A stretch of DNA of 13,656 bases, from contig MU119903.1 of assembly GCA_014904845.1 (NCBI GenBank), positions 1-13,656 on the forward strand, written 5' to 3'. Of the stretch, positions 1 to 9,885 are shown one piece after another (within the stretch, counting starts at the first letter, position 1; the number at the start of each line of letters is the position of its first letter). Made by a program: the position numbers and the translations under genes. The stretch is from Acephala macrosclerotiorum (taxonomy: Eukaryota; Ascomycota; Leotiomycetes; Helotiales; Mollisiaceae). The notes below the pieces were generated by a model that saw nothing but the letters and a program-made list of their open reading frames with translations, did no database searches and had not been told where the DNA came from.

Positions 1-10
1 TCGTATTACA

Positions 11-40
11 ATATTCGCGTATTATAATATTCGCGTATTA
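11..40. repeat. Two-copy 16-bp tandem repeat with CGCG
   Basis: The 14-base word atattcgcgtatta occurs at 11-24 and again at 27-40, a period of 16. Each copy holds CGCG, one of only a handful of CGCG sites in the window (others near 2682, 5104 and 8371). It may be the edge of a longer array that begins outside the window. Confidence 0.6.
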
Positions 41-78
41 ATAATTATTTAATACTACGATATTTTTTCTCGTATTAA

Positions 79-185
79 GATATATAATTCGCTTATTATT
101 AATTATTTTAAATCGATATATAATTCGTTTATTCTTCGTATTTTAAATCGATATATAGTTCGTTTATTATTTGTTATTTTAAATA
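79..185. repeat. Tandem repeat, three units of about 35-36 bp
   Basis: The word gatatataattcg starts at 79 and 115 and recurs with one A/G change (gatatatagttcg) at 150, giving periods of 36 and 35. Each unit continues with a cgtttatt or cgcttatt word and then an attttaaat stretch before the next unit; the last unit ends near 185. Differences between units are mainly transitions plus small indels. I cannot tell whether it is a minisatellite of its own or a sub-repeat inside an eroded transposon. Confidence 0.6.
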
Positions 186-3100
186 TATTTGATTTAATAA
201 AATTTTTAATTTCAAATAATATTAAAATATATAATTAATATTATTTTATTTTTATTTTTAAAATAAAAATTTTATATTTTAAAATTTTTTATATATATTT
301 AATTAAATAATTAAATATTATTAAAAAAACGTTTTTAAATATTATTAAATTATAAAAACGAAATTATAATATTTATTTTTATTTTTTTATTTTAATTATT
401 TATTTTAATAATAAATAAATAATATTATAATAAATATTATAAAAAATAAAATATTAATATTTTAAAAAAATAAATTTTAAAATAATTTATAAATTAATAT
501 AAATATTAATTAAATAAAATATAAAATATAAAATATTTATTTATTTTAATAATAAATAAATAATATTATAATAAATATTATAAAAAATAAAATATTAAAT
601 TTTTATAAAAAAAGATTTATTATTAAATAAATAAATTATATTTTATTTTTTTATAATTTTTTTTTTTAATATTATTATTATTTTTTTGAATATTATTATT
701 ATTTTTTTAAATAATTTTTGAATTTTTTAAATATATTATTAAAATAAAAAAAATATTTCGAATAATTTAAAACAAATTTATAATAAAATTTTTTTTTGTA
801 ATTTGAATAATTAATTTATAAAAAAATTAATTATATTAATTTTAAAAAAAAAAATATAAAATATTTATTTAATTATATAAAAATTTTATTTATTTTAATA
901 ATATTTTTAAATTTTTATTAATTTATAATTATTTTTTAATTTTAAAATATTAAAAATTAAATTAATTAAAATTTTATATAATTTATTTAATTTATAATAA
1001 AATAATAAAATATAAAAAATTCGAAAAAAAAAATTAATTCGAAAATCGATATTTCGTTTATAATTCGATTATAATATACGTAATATTAATTTTATTTTAA
1101 TTTTGTAATTTTCGATTGATCGAATTTTAATTTAAAATTTTATTCGTTTATTTAAACGACAATCGAATTTAATTACGTATTAATTATATTAATTAATTAT
1201 AATTTAATTAATAATAATTAATTATATTTTTATATTTTTAAAATTTTATTAAATAATTATATAAAAAATATAAATTAATATAAATAATAATAAAAATATT
1301 AAATAAATTAAATTATTTTATAATTATATTAATAATAAAAATTATTATAATTATTATATTTATAAATTTTAAACGTTAAAACGTTTTTAATATTTTTTTT
1401 ATATTTTATAAAATTTTAATATATTAAATTATTTTTTATTTTAAATTTATTTTTTATATAAATATTATTAATTATTATAATTATATATTTAATTTATAAA
1501 TTTAAATTAATATTATTAATATATAAAATATTTATAAATATAAATATTTTATTTTTATTTTAATTTTTTATTTAAAATTATTATATTTATATTAATTAAA
1601 ATTTAATATTATATAATAATTAATAAATAAATATAATATATATTTTACGAATTTATTATTTTTAATATTTAAATTAATAAATTCGTTTTTTTATTTTAAT
1701 TTTTTTTTAAATAATTATATAATTTTATTATTAAATAATAATTAATTTATAAAAATTAAATATTTTTTTAAATTATTTAATTAAAAAATACAAATAATAT
1801 ATTAAAAATTTTATAAAATTAAATTTTTATAATTTATTATTAAAAATTTAAATTATAATTTTTATTTTTTTATTTTATTTATTTATTATTTTATTTTTAA
1901 TTTTATAAATTAATTTAAATTTAAAAATGAAAATATTTTTATATATAATTAAATAATATTATATAAATTTAAAAACGTTTTTTTTTAATAATTTTTATTA
2001 TTATTAATATATATATAATTAAAATTTTTTATTTTTAATTTAAATTTTTTTTAAATTTTTTATTAATTTAATTAATAATTATAAATATTTATAATTAAAA
2101 ATTATTTATATAATAAATTTTTAAATTTTATTTTTAAAATAATTTAATATTTTTAATAATAAATTAATAATAAAAATAATATTTATTAATAATATATTTT
2201 TAAAAAAAATAATAATAATTTTTATTAAAATTTTTAATTCGTATTTTAATAAATAATAATTAATTTTAATAATATTTTTAATAATTTTTTTATTTTAAAT
2301 AAAAAATACAATTAAAAATAAAATAATTTAATTTTATTATATTTATTATATTTAAAAAATTATTTTTTAATATTAACAAAATTTTTATTAAAAAGTTTTT
2401 TTAAAAATTTTAAATTTTTAATTTAATTATTTTTTTAAATTTTTAATTTTTTTAAAAAAATTAAATTAAATCGATTTTATTTATATTTTATAAAAAAAAA
2501 TATATTATAAAATATTAAATTTTTTTTTTACGTATAATTTTTATTAATTTGAAATTAATTTTACGATTATTTATTTTAAATAAAATATAAAAAAAAAAAA
2601 TAATTAAAAACTTTATAATATAAATAATATAAAATAATTAAAAAAAAAAAAATTTATAATTTTATTATATTATTTTAAAAACGCGAATTTAATATATTTA
2701 AAAAAATTTAATTTTTTATTTAAAATATAAAAATAAATAAAACGATTTTAAAATTTTATTATTATATATATAAATATAAATAAAATATTTTTTTTTAAAA
2801 ATAAAACGAAATATATTTAAAAAATTTTTAAAATTATAATAAAATTTTTTATTAAAACGTAATTATATATTAATATTAAAAACGTTTTATTAATTATTAT
2901 TAAATAATTTTTATACGAATTTTAAAAAATTAAATTATAAATTAAAATTTTAAAAAAATTAAAAAATAATTAATTTTTTAATTTTAAAATAATAATAAAA
3001 ATATTATAATAAAAATAATAATAAAAATTTAAATAAAATTTATTATATTTATAATAAAAAAAAATTTTTTTTAAAAATATATATTATTTAAATATATTAA

Positions 3101-3335
3101 ATAAATTAAAATAAATTTTAAAAAAATTAAAATTAAAAAAAATTAATAATTAATTAAAATAATTTATAAAAATCTTTTTAAAATTATTAAATAATTTTTT
3201 AATATTTTTAATAATAAAAAAAAAAATAACGTAATTAAATTTAAAATAAAAATAAATTTAATAAAATATTTATTTTTTCATTTAATAAAATATAAAATTA
3301 TATATTTCTTTATATAAATTAATTAGTAATATATA
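186..3335. other. Near-pure A/T desert without genes
   Basis: Three kilobases with very few G or C residues. Tracts with none at all include 361-613 (253 bp), 1384-1647 (264 bp), 1978-2239 (262 bp) and 2918-3173 (256 bp). A slightly CpG-richer patch at about 1020-1170 separates these. Frames are closed throughout and I recognise no element ends, RNA gene or promoter. It is more eroded than the centre of the window, which may mean older or more repeated cycles of mutation. Low-complexity A/T sequence makes any homology call here unsafe apart from the exact repeat at 396-598. Confidence 0.6.
396..598. repeat. Perfect 62-bp direct repeat (396-457 and 537-598)
   Basis: Bases 396-457 and 537-598 are identical by direct comparison, offset 141, with 79 bases between the copies. 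Both start ttatttattttaataataa and end aaaataaaatattaa. Neither contains G or C. Because the identity has no mismatches, the duplication probably arose after the region had become A/T only, by slippage or unequal exchange, and is younger than the mutation that removed the C:G pairs. An assembly artefact in low-complexity sequence cannot be ruled out. Confidence 0.75.
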
Positions 3336-3338
3336 TTA

Positions 3339-3346
3339 TATAAATA
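3339..3346 (+). promoter_or_regulatory. TATA-like word upstream of GC core, copy 1
   Basis: The word tataaata lies 18 bases upstream of the CACGTG palindrome and is kept in the second copy (9084-9091). In an element 5' end this order would fit a promoter, but TATA words are expected by chance everywhere in this window, so the only support is its conservation between the two copies. Confidence 0.2.
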
Positions 3347-3362
3347 CAATATTAATTTAGTA

Positions 3363-3410
3363 GTCACGTGCGGCACTAGGCCAGATCGGGACTAGCGCTA
3401 TTTGCACTAG
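3363..3410. other. GC-rich island, copy 1, with CACGTG and three CTAG sites
   Basis: This stretch of about 48 bp is near 60% G+C in surroundings of about 5%. It keeps CpA, TpG, CC and GG, contexts otherwise nearly absent. It holds cacgtg at 3365-3370 and CTAG at 3376-3379, 3392-3395 and 3407-3410, with start-to-start spacings of 16 and 15. The segment 3392-3410 is an inverted repeat (ctagcgc, 5-base loop, gcactag) with one C-A mismatch that is perfect in the other copy. The role is unknown. Binding by a protein that excludes the mutating enzyme, recent arrival, or selection are all possible. Confidence 0.75.
3392..3410. repeat. Imperfect hairpin in GC island, copy 1
   Basis: Left arm ctagcgc (3392-3398) and right arm gcactag (3404-3410) flank a 5-base loop. 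Six of seven pairs match; the mismatch at 3406 is A where copy 2 has G. The simplest history is a perfect stem that lost one pair by a G-to-A transition at a CpG. Confidence 0.65.
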
Positions 3411-3750
3411 AATTGAGATTATATTTTTCAATTTTTTATACGTTTATTAAATTTAAAATTTATAATTAATTAATAAATTATTTAATTTATTTATTTATTT
3501 CATTTTTAATTTATTATTATTAATAAATATTTTTAATAATATTAATATTAATTAATAATTATTTAATTAATTACGAAATAATTAAATTTTTATTCAAAAA
3601 AAATTAATTTATAAAAAAAAAAATTTTTTTTAAATAATTTATTTTTTATAAATAAATATTTAAAATAATTAATATATTTTTAAAAAAACGAAAATCTATA
3701 AAAGTTTTTTTATAAAAATACGTTGAAAATATTGAAATTATTAAAAACTT

Positions 3751-3926
3751 AAAAAAAATAATATAAAAACGATTTTAAATTTATATTTATTTTTTAAATT
3801 TACGTTTATTATATAAAATAATAACGTTTACGAAAAACGAATAAAAAAATATAAAAACGATTTTAAATATATATTAATTTATTTAAATTTATATTAAAAA
3901 AAAATTTTTAAAATTTTTTTTACGTT
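3751..3926. repeat. Imperfect 88-bp tandem repeat
   Basis: The 20-base word atataaaaacgattttaaat occurs exactly at 3761-3780 and 3849-3868, 88 bases apart. The bases after each copy are also similar: an attta-type stretch and then ttaaattta. The outer limits are approximate. Confidence 0.45.
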
Positions 3927-3978
3927 TTTATTCGTTATTTAAATAAAAATATATAAATATTAATAATAATATTTATTT

Positions 3979-4003
3979 GAATTCGAATTAAAAATTTGAA
4001 TTC
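3979..4003. repeat. Hairpin built from GAATTC palindromes
   Basis: The arm gaattcgaatt (3979-3989) pairs with aatttgaattc (3993-4003) around a short A loop, with one G:T mismatch where a CpG in one arm stands opposite TpG in the other. Such a mismatch is what one C-to-T change in a perfect inverted repeat would leave. Both arms contain GAATTC. Confidence 0.45.
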
Positions 4004-5325
4004 TTTTATTATTTATTATATAATTATTTTTTAAAATAATAAATTTATTTAAAATTATATTTTTTTATAATAAAAATAAATAAAAAAATATTAAATTATA
4101 TTTTTTATTATTTTGAAATATATAAAAAAAAAAATTATTTTAATTATAATTTATAAAAATATTTTTAAAAAAATTTCAAAAATTATTTGTAAAAATTTTT
4201 ACGTTTAATATATAAAAAATTTATTCGCCGTTTATAAAATTTTTTACGTATTTATAAAATTTAAATATTAAAAAATAAAAAAATTTTAATAAAAAAAATT
4301 TTATAAATAAATATAAAAAAAATTATTAATTAATTAAAAAATAATAAAAAGTTTTTTTTTTAATAAAATCGATTAATTTAATTAATAAATTAAAATATTT
4401 TAATATTAATATTTAATAATTAAAATGTAATTATTTTTATAATTTTAATTATTAATACGAATTTTTTTTATTATAAATACGATTATTTTTACGATTATTT
4501 TTTATATTTTTTTATTATAATTTTTTTTATAAATACGAATTTATTTAATATAATATAAAATATTTAATTTATTTATTAATAATTTTTTTAATAATAATCG
4601 AATTAATATAATACTATATAAAATATTTTTATTAAATTATTTACGAATTTAATAAAAATTTATATTAATAATAAAAAATATAATAAAAAATTATACGATA
4701 AAATATTTTTTATTAATTTTATAAAATTTATAAATATGTTTTATTTTAATAAATTTTTAAAAAAAAATTTCGATTTTATTACGTTAATAATAATAATAAA
4801 AATTTATTTTAAAATTAAAAAAAATTATTAATTATATATATTTTTATAAAAAGAAATAATTTTAATAAGAATTATTACAATTAATTTAATAAAAATTAAA
4901 TTAAAATATTAATAAATATTTTTCAATTAATTTTAAAAAATTTAATTAAATTTATTATTAAAATATTAAACGAAATATAATTTATAAAATTAAATTATTA
5001 ATATTTATTAAAATATTAAAAAAATATAATTTTATTTTTTATAAATTTATTAATATTTTTAAAAGTATTTATATTAAATTGCGATTAATAATAAATATTA
5101 TAACGCGATTTCGTAAAATATAATAATATAATTTAAATTTTATTTTTTAAAATTAAAAAAAAAAACGAATTTAATTAAAATTAAATTAATCGTATTTATA
5201 AAAAACGAAATAAAAAACGTAATTAAAAATAAAATCGAAAATTGAAAAATTGAAAAATTTTTCGAAATAAATATTATAAAAATTACAAATTTTAAAAAAA
5301 ATAATATTGAAAAAAATATTATATT

Positions 5326-5431
5326 TATAATAAATCGAAATATTAATTTATAAAATATATAATAAAAAAATAATAATAAATATATATAAAATTTCGATAA
5401 TAAATTTAATATATAATAAATCGAAATATTA
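5326..5431. repeat. Spaced 20-bp direct repeat
   Basis: The word tataataaatcgaaatatta occurs at 5326-5345 and 5412-5431, 86 bases apart. The segment between them contains a partly inverted version (aaaatttcgat near 5390). It may be a sub-repeat of the element interior; at this base composition only the shared CpG and exact length give it weight. Confidence 0.4.
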
Positions 5432-5956
5432 TAATAATTTATTATTAAAATTTTTTTATTGAAATTGAAAAAATAAAAAATTTATTAAAAAATATTTAAA
5501 TAATAAAAATTAATTAATTATTAATAAATATAAAAATAAAAATTATTTTATCGAATTTAAAAAAATCGATAATATATAAATAATAATTATTTTAAATAAT
5601 TAATTTATTTATTATATTATTATAAAAAAAATATATTTAATATTTTATTATTATAATTCGAATTATTTAAATCGAATTAATATTTATTTTTTATTTTCGA
5701 AAATCGATATTTTTTAAATATTTTTTAAAAAATTATATCGAATAATAAAATTGTTAAAATATTAATTATTAATTAATTATAATTTATAGTATTATAAAAG
5801 TTTAATATTAGTATTTAATTAAATATTTTTACGATTGAAATTTATAAAATTTGTTTTAATAAAAATATTATTTTATTATTAAAAATTATTTAAATTAATA
5901 TTTTATTAATTATTATTATTTTTTATATTTTTTTTATAAATATATACTTTTTATTT

Positions 5957-6929
5957 TATATTTAAAATATAAATACTATAAATATAAAATTCGATAATTT
6001 AAAAAATATTTTAATTTAAAAAAATAAAATTGTTTATAAATATTATTATATTAATTAAAAAAGAATTTAATTTAAAATTATTTTATTAATATAAAATTAT
6101 ATTAATTATATAAACGTTTTAATTACTTATTAATATAACGTTTTATAAGAATTTTTAACGAATTAATTATAATATAAATATTAAATATATTTAATATTTT
6201 ATTAAATATTTTTATTATTATTAAATATATAAATAATTATTTAAAAAATTTAAATTTATTTTATAAAATAATTACGAGTTTAATTATTCGATTATTATCG
6301 ACGTTTTATATTTAAATAAAAAATTAATTTTATAAATAATAAACTCGTTTATATTATTTCAAATTATTAAATTTATAAAAAATATATTTATAAAAATAAT
6401 ATATATTAAAAACTATCGAATTATATTATTTGCGACGTTAAAAAAAAATTTCGTTTATAGAATTTTAATAAAATATTAAAATAATAACGATTAAAATTAA
6501 AAAAATACTTATTAAAATTTATAATAATATAAAAAAATAAAAAAATATTACATTTTATTACGTAGAATTTACAAAATTATTTATAATAAATTAATTGAAA
6601 AATAAATTGATAAAAATATAATTTTATAAATAGTAATTGAAATTATTAATAATTCGATAAAATCGAACGATATTATATTTATATTATTAATTTTTAAAAT
6701 ATATTTTAAAATAATTAATAATAATATATTATTATTATTAATTATTAAAAAAATTAAAATAATTCGAATAATTATTAAAGAAATATATCGTTTATATATT
6801 TAATATTAAATTAATAACGTATTTATAATAAAAAATAATTTAAATACGAAATTTATATTAAATTTATTAATTTTATTTAAAGTACGTATTTAATTTAAAA
6901 AAAACAAATAAAAAAAATTATATAAATTA
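5957..6929. repeat. Repeat segment B, copy 1
   Basis: This segment matches 9286-9885 in the same orientation, in blocks. Clear blocks are about 5994-6031 with 9301-9338; 6163-6310 with 9361-9490 (6241 aligns with 9421 for some 60 bases with few changes); and roughly 6690-6929 with 9655-9885, where the order of motifs is the same, including atatatcgttt and the closing aaattatataaatta. Parts of 6040-6160 and 6310-6560 are missing or too changed to align in the other copy. Copy 1 keeps more CpG than copy 2: at 6289, 6299 and 6302 it has CG where copy 2 has TA. It is probably a former coding part of a transposon, but no domain can be read through the stops. Confidence 0.6.
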
Positions 6930-7030
6930 TTAATAATTAATAAAAAAATATATATAATCAATATATTTTATAAATTGATTAATTTTCAATTAATAATTAT
7001 TAAATTTTATTATATAAAAAAAAATATTAA
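6930..7030. repeat. Short repeat also found at 12476-12560
   Basis: From about 6931, a 27-base stretch beginning ttaataattaataaaaaaa matches 12479-12505 exactly, and the match resumes at ttaaattttatta near 6999 and 12528. A gap of about 14 bases in the second copy separates the two matching parts. It follows directly on segment B, so it may belong to the same element. Confidence 0.4.
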
Positions 7031-9080
7031 AAGTTTATAATCGAATTAATAATTAAAAAAATTTAAAAAAAATTTTATTATTTTATAATTAAAAAATTTT
7101 TTTTTTTTCAATCGAACGAAATAAATAAAAAACTAATTAAAAAACGTAATTAAAAACGTTTAAAAAATTATAAAATAAAAATATACGTAATAAAAAATTT
7201 AAATAAAATAAACGTTATAATTTTATTAAAAACGACGAAAAAAATTACAAAAATTTTAATAATTAATTTTTTATTATTATTATTAAAAAAATTAAAATTT
7301 TTATAATTTTTATAATAAATAAAAAAAAAGCGATATAAAATTATCGTTAAAATTATAAAAAAAAAATATAATTATAATTTTTAAATAATTATTTAAAATA
7401 TTTTTAAAAAAAAAATTAATAATTTAATTATAAAAATTTTTTTTAATTTTTTTTAATACGATTTTAATAAATATATTAAAATTCGAATTTTTAATTCGAG
7501 ATTAATTAATAAAATTAAAAATAAAACTATTAATATTTTTTATAAAAAATTGAAATTAATAATTTAAAAATATAATAATAATAAAAAAAATTATTTTTTA
7601 TATAATTTTTAATAATTTAAAAAATTAATTAATAATTAATTATTATTTTAATATTTTTTTTAAATTAATTTTTAAATAAAAAAATTAAAATATAATTTCG
7701 CAATATTATTTAAATTTATATTTAATTTATAATAAATTTTTAATGATTTATATTAATATATTTATTAAAAAAAATTTATTATTTATATTTATTAAATACA
7801 ATTATAATTATTTTAAAGTTTTTATATAAAATTACAAAAATAAAAATATATTAATAAATTATATATTATAAATATTATAAAAAAAAAATATTTATAATTA
7901 TATCGATATACGATTTTTATTTTTTAATTACGATTATTAAAAAAACTTTCGACGTTATTAAAATATAAATCAATAATACGTTTATATTAATAAAAAAAAA
8001 AAATTTTATTCTCGAGAAAAACGAATTTAATAAAATTAAAATAAAAAAATTAAATTAATAAATATTAAATTAAATATTAAAAATAATAAATTAAAAAAAT
8101 TTATATTATTATAATTTATTAATTTAAACTTTTTTTAAATTTGTTTATTATTATTTAATATTAAAATTTAATAAAAAAAAAATTAAAATAATAAATTAAA
8201 AATTTGAATCGAAAATTTAAATATTTTATTTTCGATTTATTTATAATAAAATTCTTCGTTTTTATTAATAATTTATTTATAAATAATAAAAATTTTAATT
8301 TTTAAATTAAATAATAAAAAATTCGAAATTAAAATTTTATTTATTTATTATAATTTTATTAAAAATAAACGCGTTATTAAAAACGTTTTAATTTTTAAAA
8401 TATATAATATAATAAAAAAAATTAATATAATAATTATAATTGAATTTATTATTAATATAATTATTTAATCATTCGATTTTTTTAAAATTTCAATAATCGT
8501 TTATATAAATTTATATTTATTATATAAATATTTAATCAAATTAAAAACGATTAAAAAAAAGCGTTTTATAATCGATATTATAATTTTTTATTAATTATAT
8601 AAACGTAAAAAACTATAAAAAATTTAATAAATTAATAATTAAAATAATTTAATAAATATTATAATAAAATTAATATTTAATAAAATTTTAAAAAAGTTTT
8701 TAAATATGAATTATTTTAAAATTCGAATAAAAAAATAAATTAAAAAAAAAATAATAATAAAAATAATACAAAAAACTAAAAAAAATATTTATTAAAAAAA
8801 AAATAAAAAAATAAAAATTTTTATATTATATTTCGAATTTTATAATTATTTAATTTATAAAATCAAAAAAAAAAAATTATTTTAATTTCGACGTTTATAA
8901 TTTTCGACGAATTTCGAAAATAATATTAATTTATTAGCGTTATTTTCAAAGTTTAATTATATAATTTTTATATTAAAATATTAACAAGTTTTATATATTA
9001 ACGAATTAAAATAAAAAAAAAAAAAATTTTTTTTTTAAATAATTAAATTAAATTAATTTTTATTACAAAAAAAAAACTAC
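7031..9080. other. Eroded AT-rich DNA, unidentified
   Basis: Two kilobases of CpG-bearing AT-rich sequence with closed frames. G and C are a little more frequent at 7890-8030 and 8880-8990 than in the left desert, for example tcgacg words near 7949 and 8889, CTCGAG at 8012-8017 and ACGCGT near 8369. I see no repeat of the GC island, no convincing match to the tandem array, and no RNA gene. Probably another RIP-like mutated transposon remnant between two element copies. Confidence 0.4.
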
Positions 9081-9107
9081 TAATATAAATACAATATTAG
9101 TTTAATA

Positions 9108-9155
9108 GTCACGTGCGGCACTAGGCCAAATCGAGACTAGCGCCGTTTGCGCTAG
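9108..9155. other. GC-rich island, copy 2
   Basis: This is the counterpart of the island at 3363-3410, with the same CACGTG and the same three CTAG sites at 9121, 9137 and 9152 (spacings 16 and 15). It keeps CC, GG, CpA and TpG. Five of its core positions differ from copy 1, all by transition: two are A here and G in copy 1 (9129, 9134), and three are C or G here and T or A in copy 1 (9144, 9145, 9151). So each copy has lost some C:G pairs that the other keeps. Confidence 0.75.
9137..9155. repeat. Perfect 7-bp hairpin in GC island, copy 2
   Basis: The sequence ctagcgc-cgttt-gcgctag is a perfect 7-bp inverted repeat with a 5-base loop, starting and ending on CTAG. It could fold as a stem in RNA or single-stranded DNA, or be a dyad protein site. 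No T-run terminator follows closely enough to call it a terminator. Confidence 0.65.
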
Positions 9156-9285
9156 AATTGAGATTATGTTTTTTAATTTTTACGTATTTATTAAATTTAA
9201 AATTTATAATTAATTAATAAATTATTTAATTTATTTATTTCGTTTTTAATTTATTATTAATAATAAATATTTTTAATAATATTAA

Positions 9286-9885
9286 TATATTTAAAATTTA
9301 ATAATTTTAAAAATATTTTAATTTAAAAAAATAAAATTATTTTAATTATTAAAATATTTTTAATAAATTAATTATAATATAAATATTAAATATTATTATT
9401 ATTAAATATATAATAAATTATTTAAAAATTTAAATTTGTTTTATAAAATAATTAAAAATTTAATTATTTAATTATTATTAATATTATATATTTAAATAAT
9501 AAATTTATTTATAAAAAATATTAAAAAAATAAAAAAATATATAATATTATTTAAAATAAATTAATTATTAAATTAATTAATAAAAAAATAATATTATAAA
9601 TAATAATTAAAATTATAAATAATTAAATAAAATTAAATAAAAATATTTTTATTTTATTAATTTTTAAAATTTATTTTAAAATAATTATTAAAAACGTTTT
9701 ATTATTATTAATTATTAAAAAATTAAAAAAATTCGTATTATTATTAAAAAAAATATATCGTTTTTATATTAAAAAACAAATTATTAATATATTTATTATT
9801 AAAAACGATTTAAATATAAAGTTTATTTTAAATTTATTAATTATATTTAATATAAAAAATAAAAATAAGAAAATTATATAAATTA
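9286..9885. repeat. Repeat segment B, copy 2 (shortened)
   Basis: This segment matches 5957-6929 but is some 370 bases shorter and poorer in CpG; 9439-9694 has no G or C at all. The join to the upstream repeat lies at 9286-9288, where the trinucleotide tat is shared by the two corresponding places in copy 1 (3546-3548 and 5957-5959), which would fit a microhomology deletion. Not all change runs one way: G is kept at 9438 where copy 1 has A at 6258. I cannot identify the former product. Confidence 0.6.

Larger units (their letters stand above)
3336..3549 (+). repeat. Repeat copy 1: AT-rich flanks around a GC-rich core
   Basis: About 214 bp here match 9081-9289 closely and in the same orientation (offset 5745 at the left end). 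The order of parts is a TATA-like word (3339-3346), the palindrome cacgtg (3365-3370), a GC-rich core to 3410, and about 140 bp of AT-rich sequence that also aligns, with small indels. Within 3351-3423 the two copies differ at eight positions, all of them transitions. The match continues into 5957-6929, so this looks like the 5' end of a larger element, for example an LTR or leader, rather than a stand-alone small element. I do not recognise the family. No TG...CA ends or target-site duplications can be defined with confidence in this base composition. Confidence 0.7.
3550..5956. other. Eroded interior of putative element copy 1
   Basis: This 2.4-kb stretch has more CpG than the left desert and a few non-CpG C or G, but no open frame. 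It lies between two segments that are adjacent in the second copy (9081-9289 and 9286-9885), so it is either the part of the element deleted from copy 2 or an insertion into copy 1. I tried to read mutated reverse transcriptase or integrase motifs through the stops and found nothing convincing. It contains an 88-bp near-tandem repeat, a hairpin and a spaced 20-bp repeat, listed separately. Confidence 0.4.
9081..9289 (+). repeat. Repeat copy 2: AT-rich flanks around a GC-rich core
   Basis: This is the second copy of the 3336-3549 repeat, in the same orientation. It has the TATA-like word at 9084-9091, cacgtg at 9110-9115, a GC-rich core to 9155 and a long AT-rich tail. Relative to copy 1 it differs by transitions at 9100, 9105, 9129, 9134, 9144, 9145, 9151 and 9168, with later differences including small indels. 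At 9241-9242 it has CG where copy 1 has CA. At its left edge the words ctaatat and atattag (9080-9086 and 9094-9100) form a 7-bp inverted repeat. It continues without a gap into segment B, unlike copy 1. Confidence 0.7.

Noticed and set aside
3339..3346. A firm promoter call for the repeat
   Set aside because: TATA-like words occur by chance throughout the window, so it is listed only as a low-confidence feature.
3363..3410. tRNA or other Pol III gene in the GC island
   Set aside because: No convincing A box or B box on either strand, no cloverleaf, and the island is too short for a tRNA with its arms.
6690..6929. Copia-type reverse transcriptase remnant
   Set aside because: I tried to read RT-region motifs by allowing C-to-T and G-to-A changes in both copies. 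Partial similarity around 6840-6890 did not hold in a single frame and could be forced onto almost any A/T sequence.
8012..8017. CTCGAG sites at 8012 and 11233 as paired functional elements
   Set aside because: Only six bases are shared with weak flank similarity; CpG-containing palindromes are the kind of word expected to survive here.
9137..9160. Intrinsic terminator from the hairpin
   Set aside because: The stem is followed by aattgagatt and not by a T run, there is no upstream gene, and the setting appears eukaryotic.
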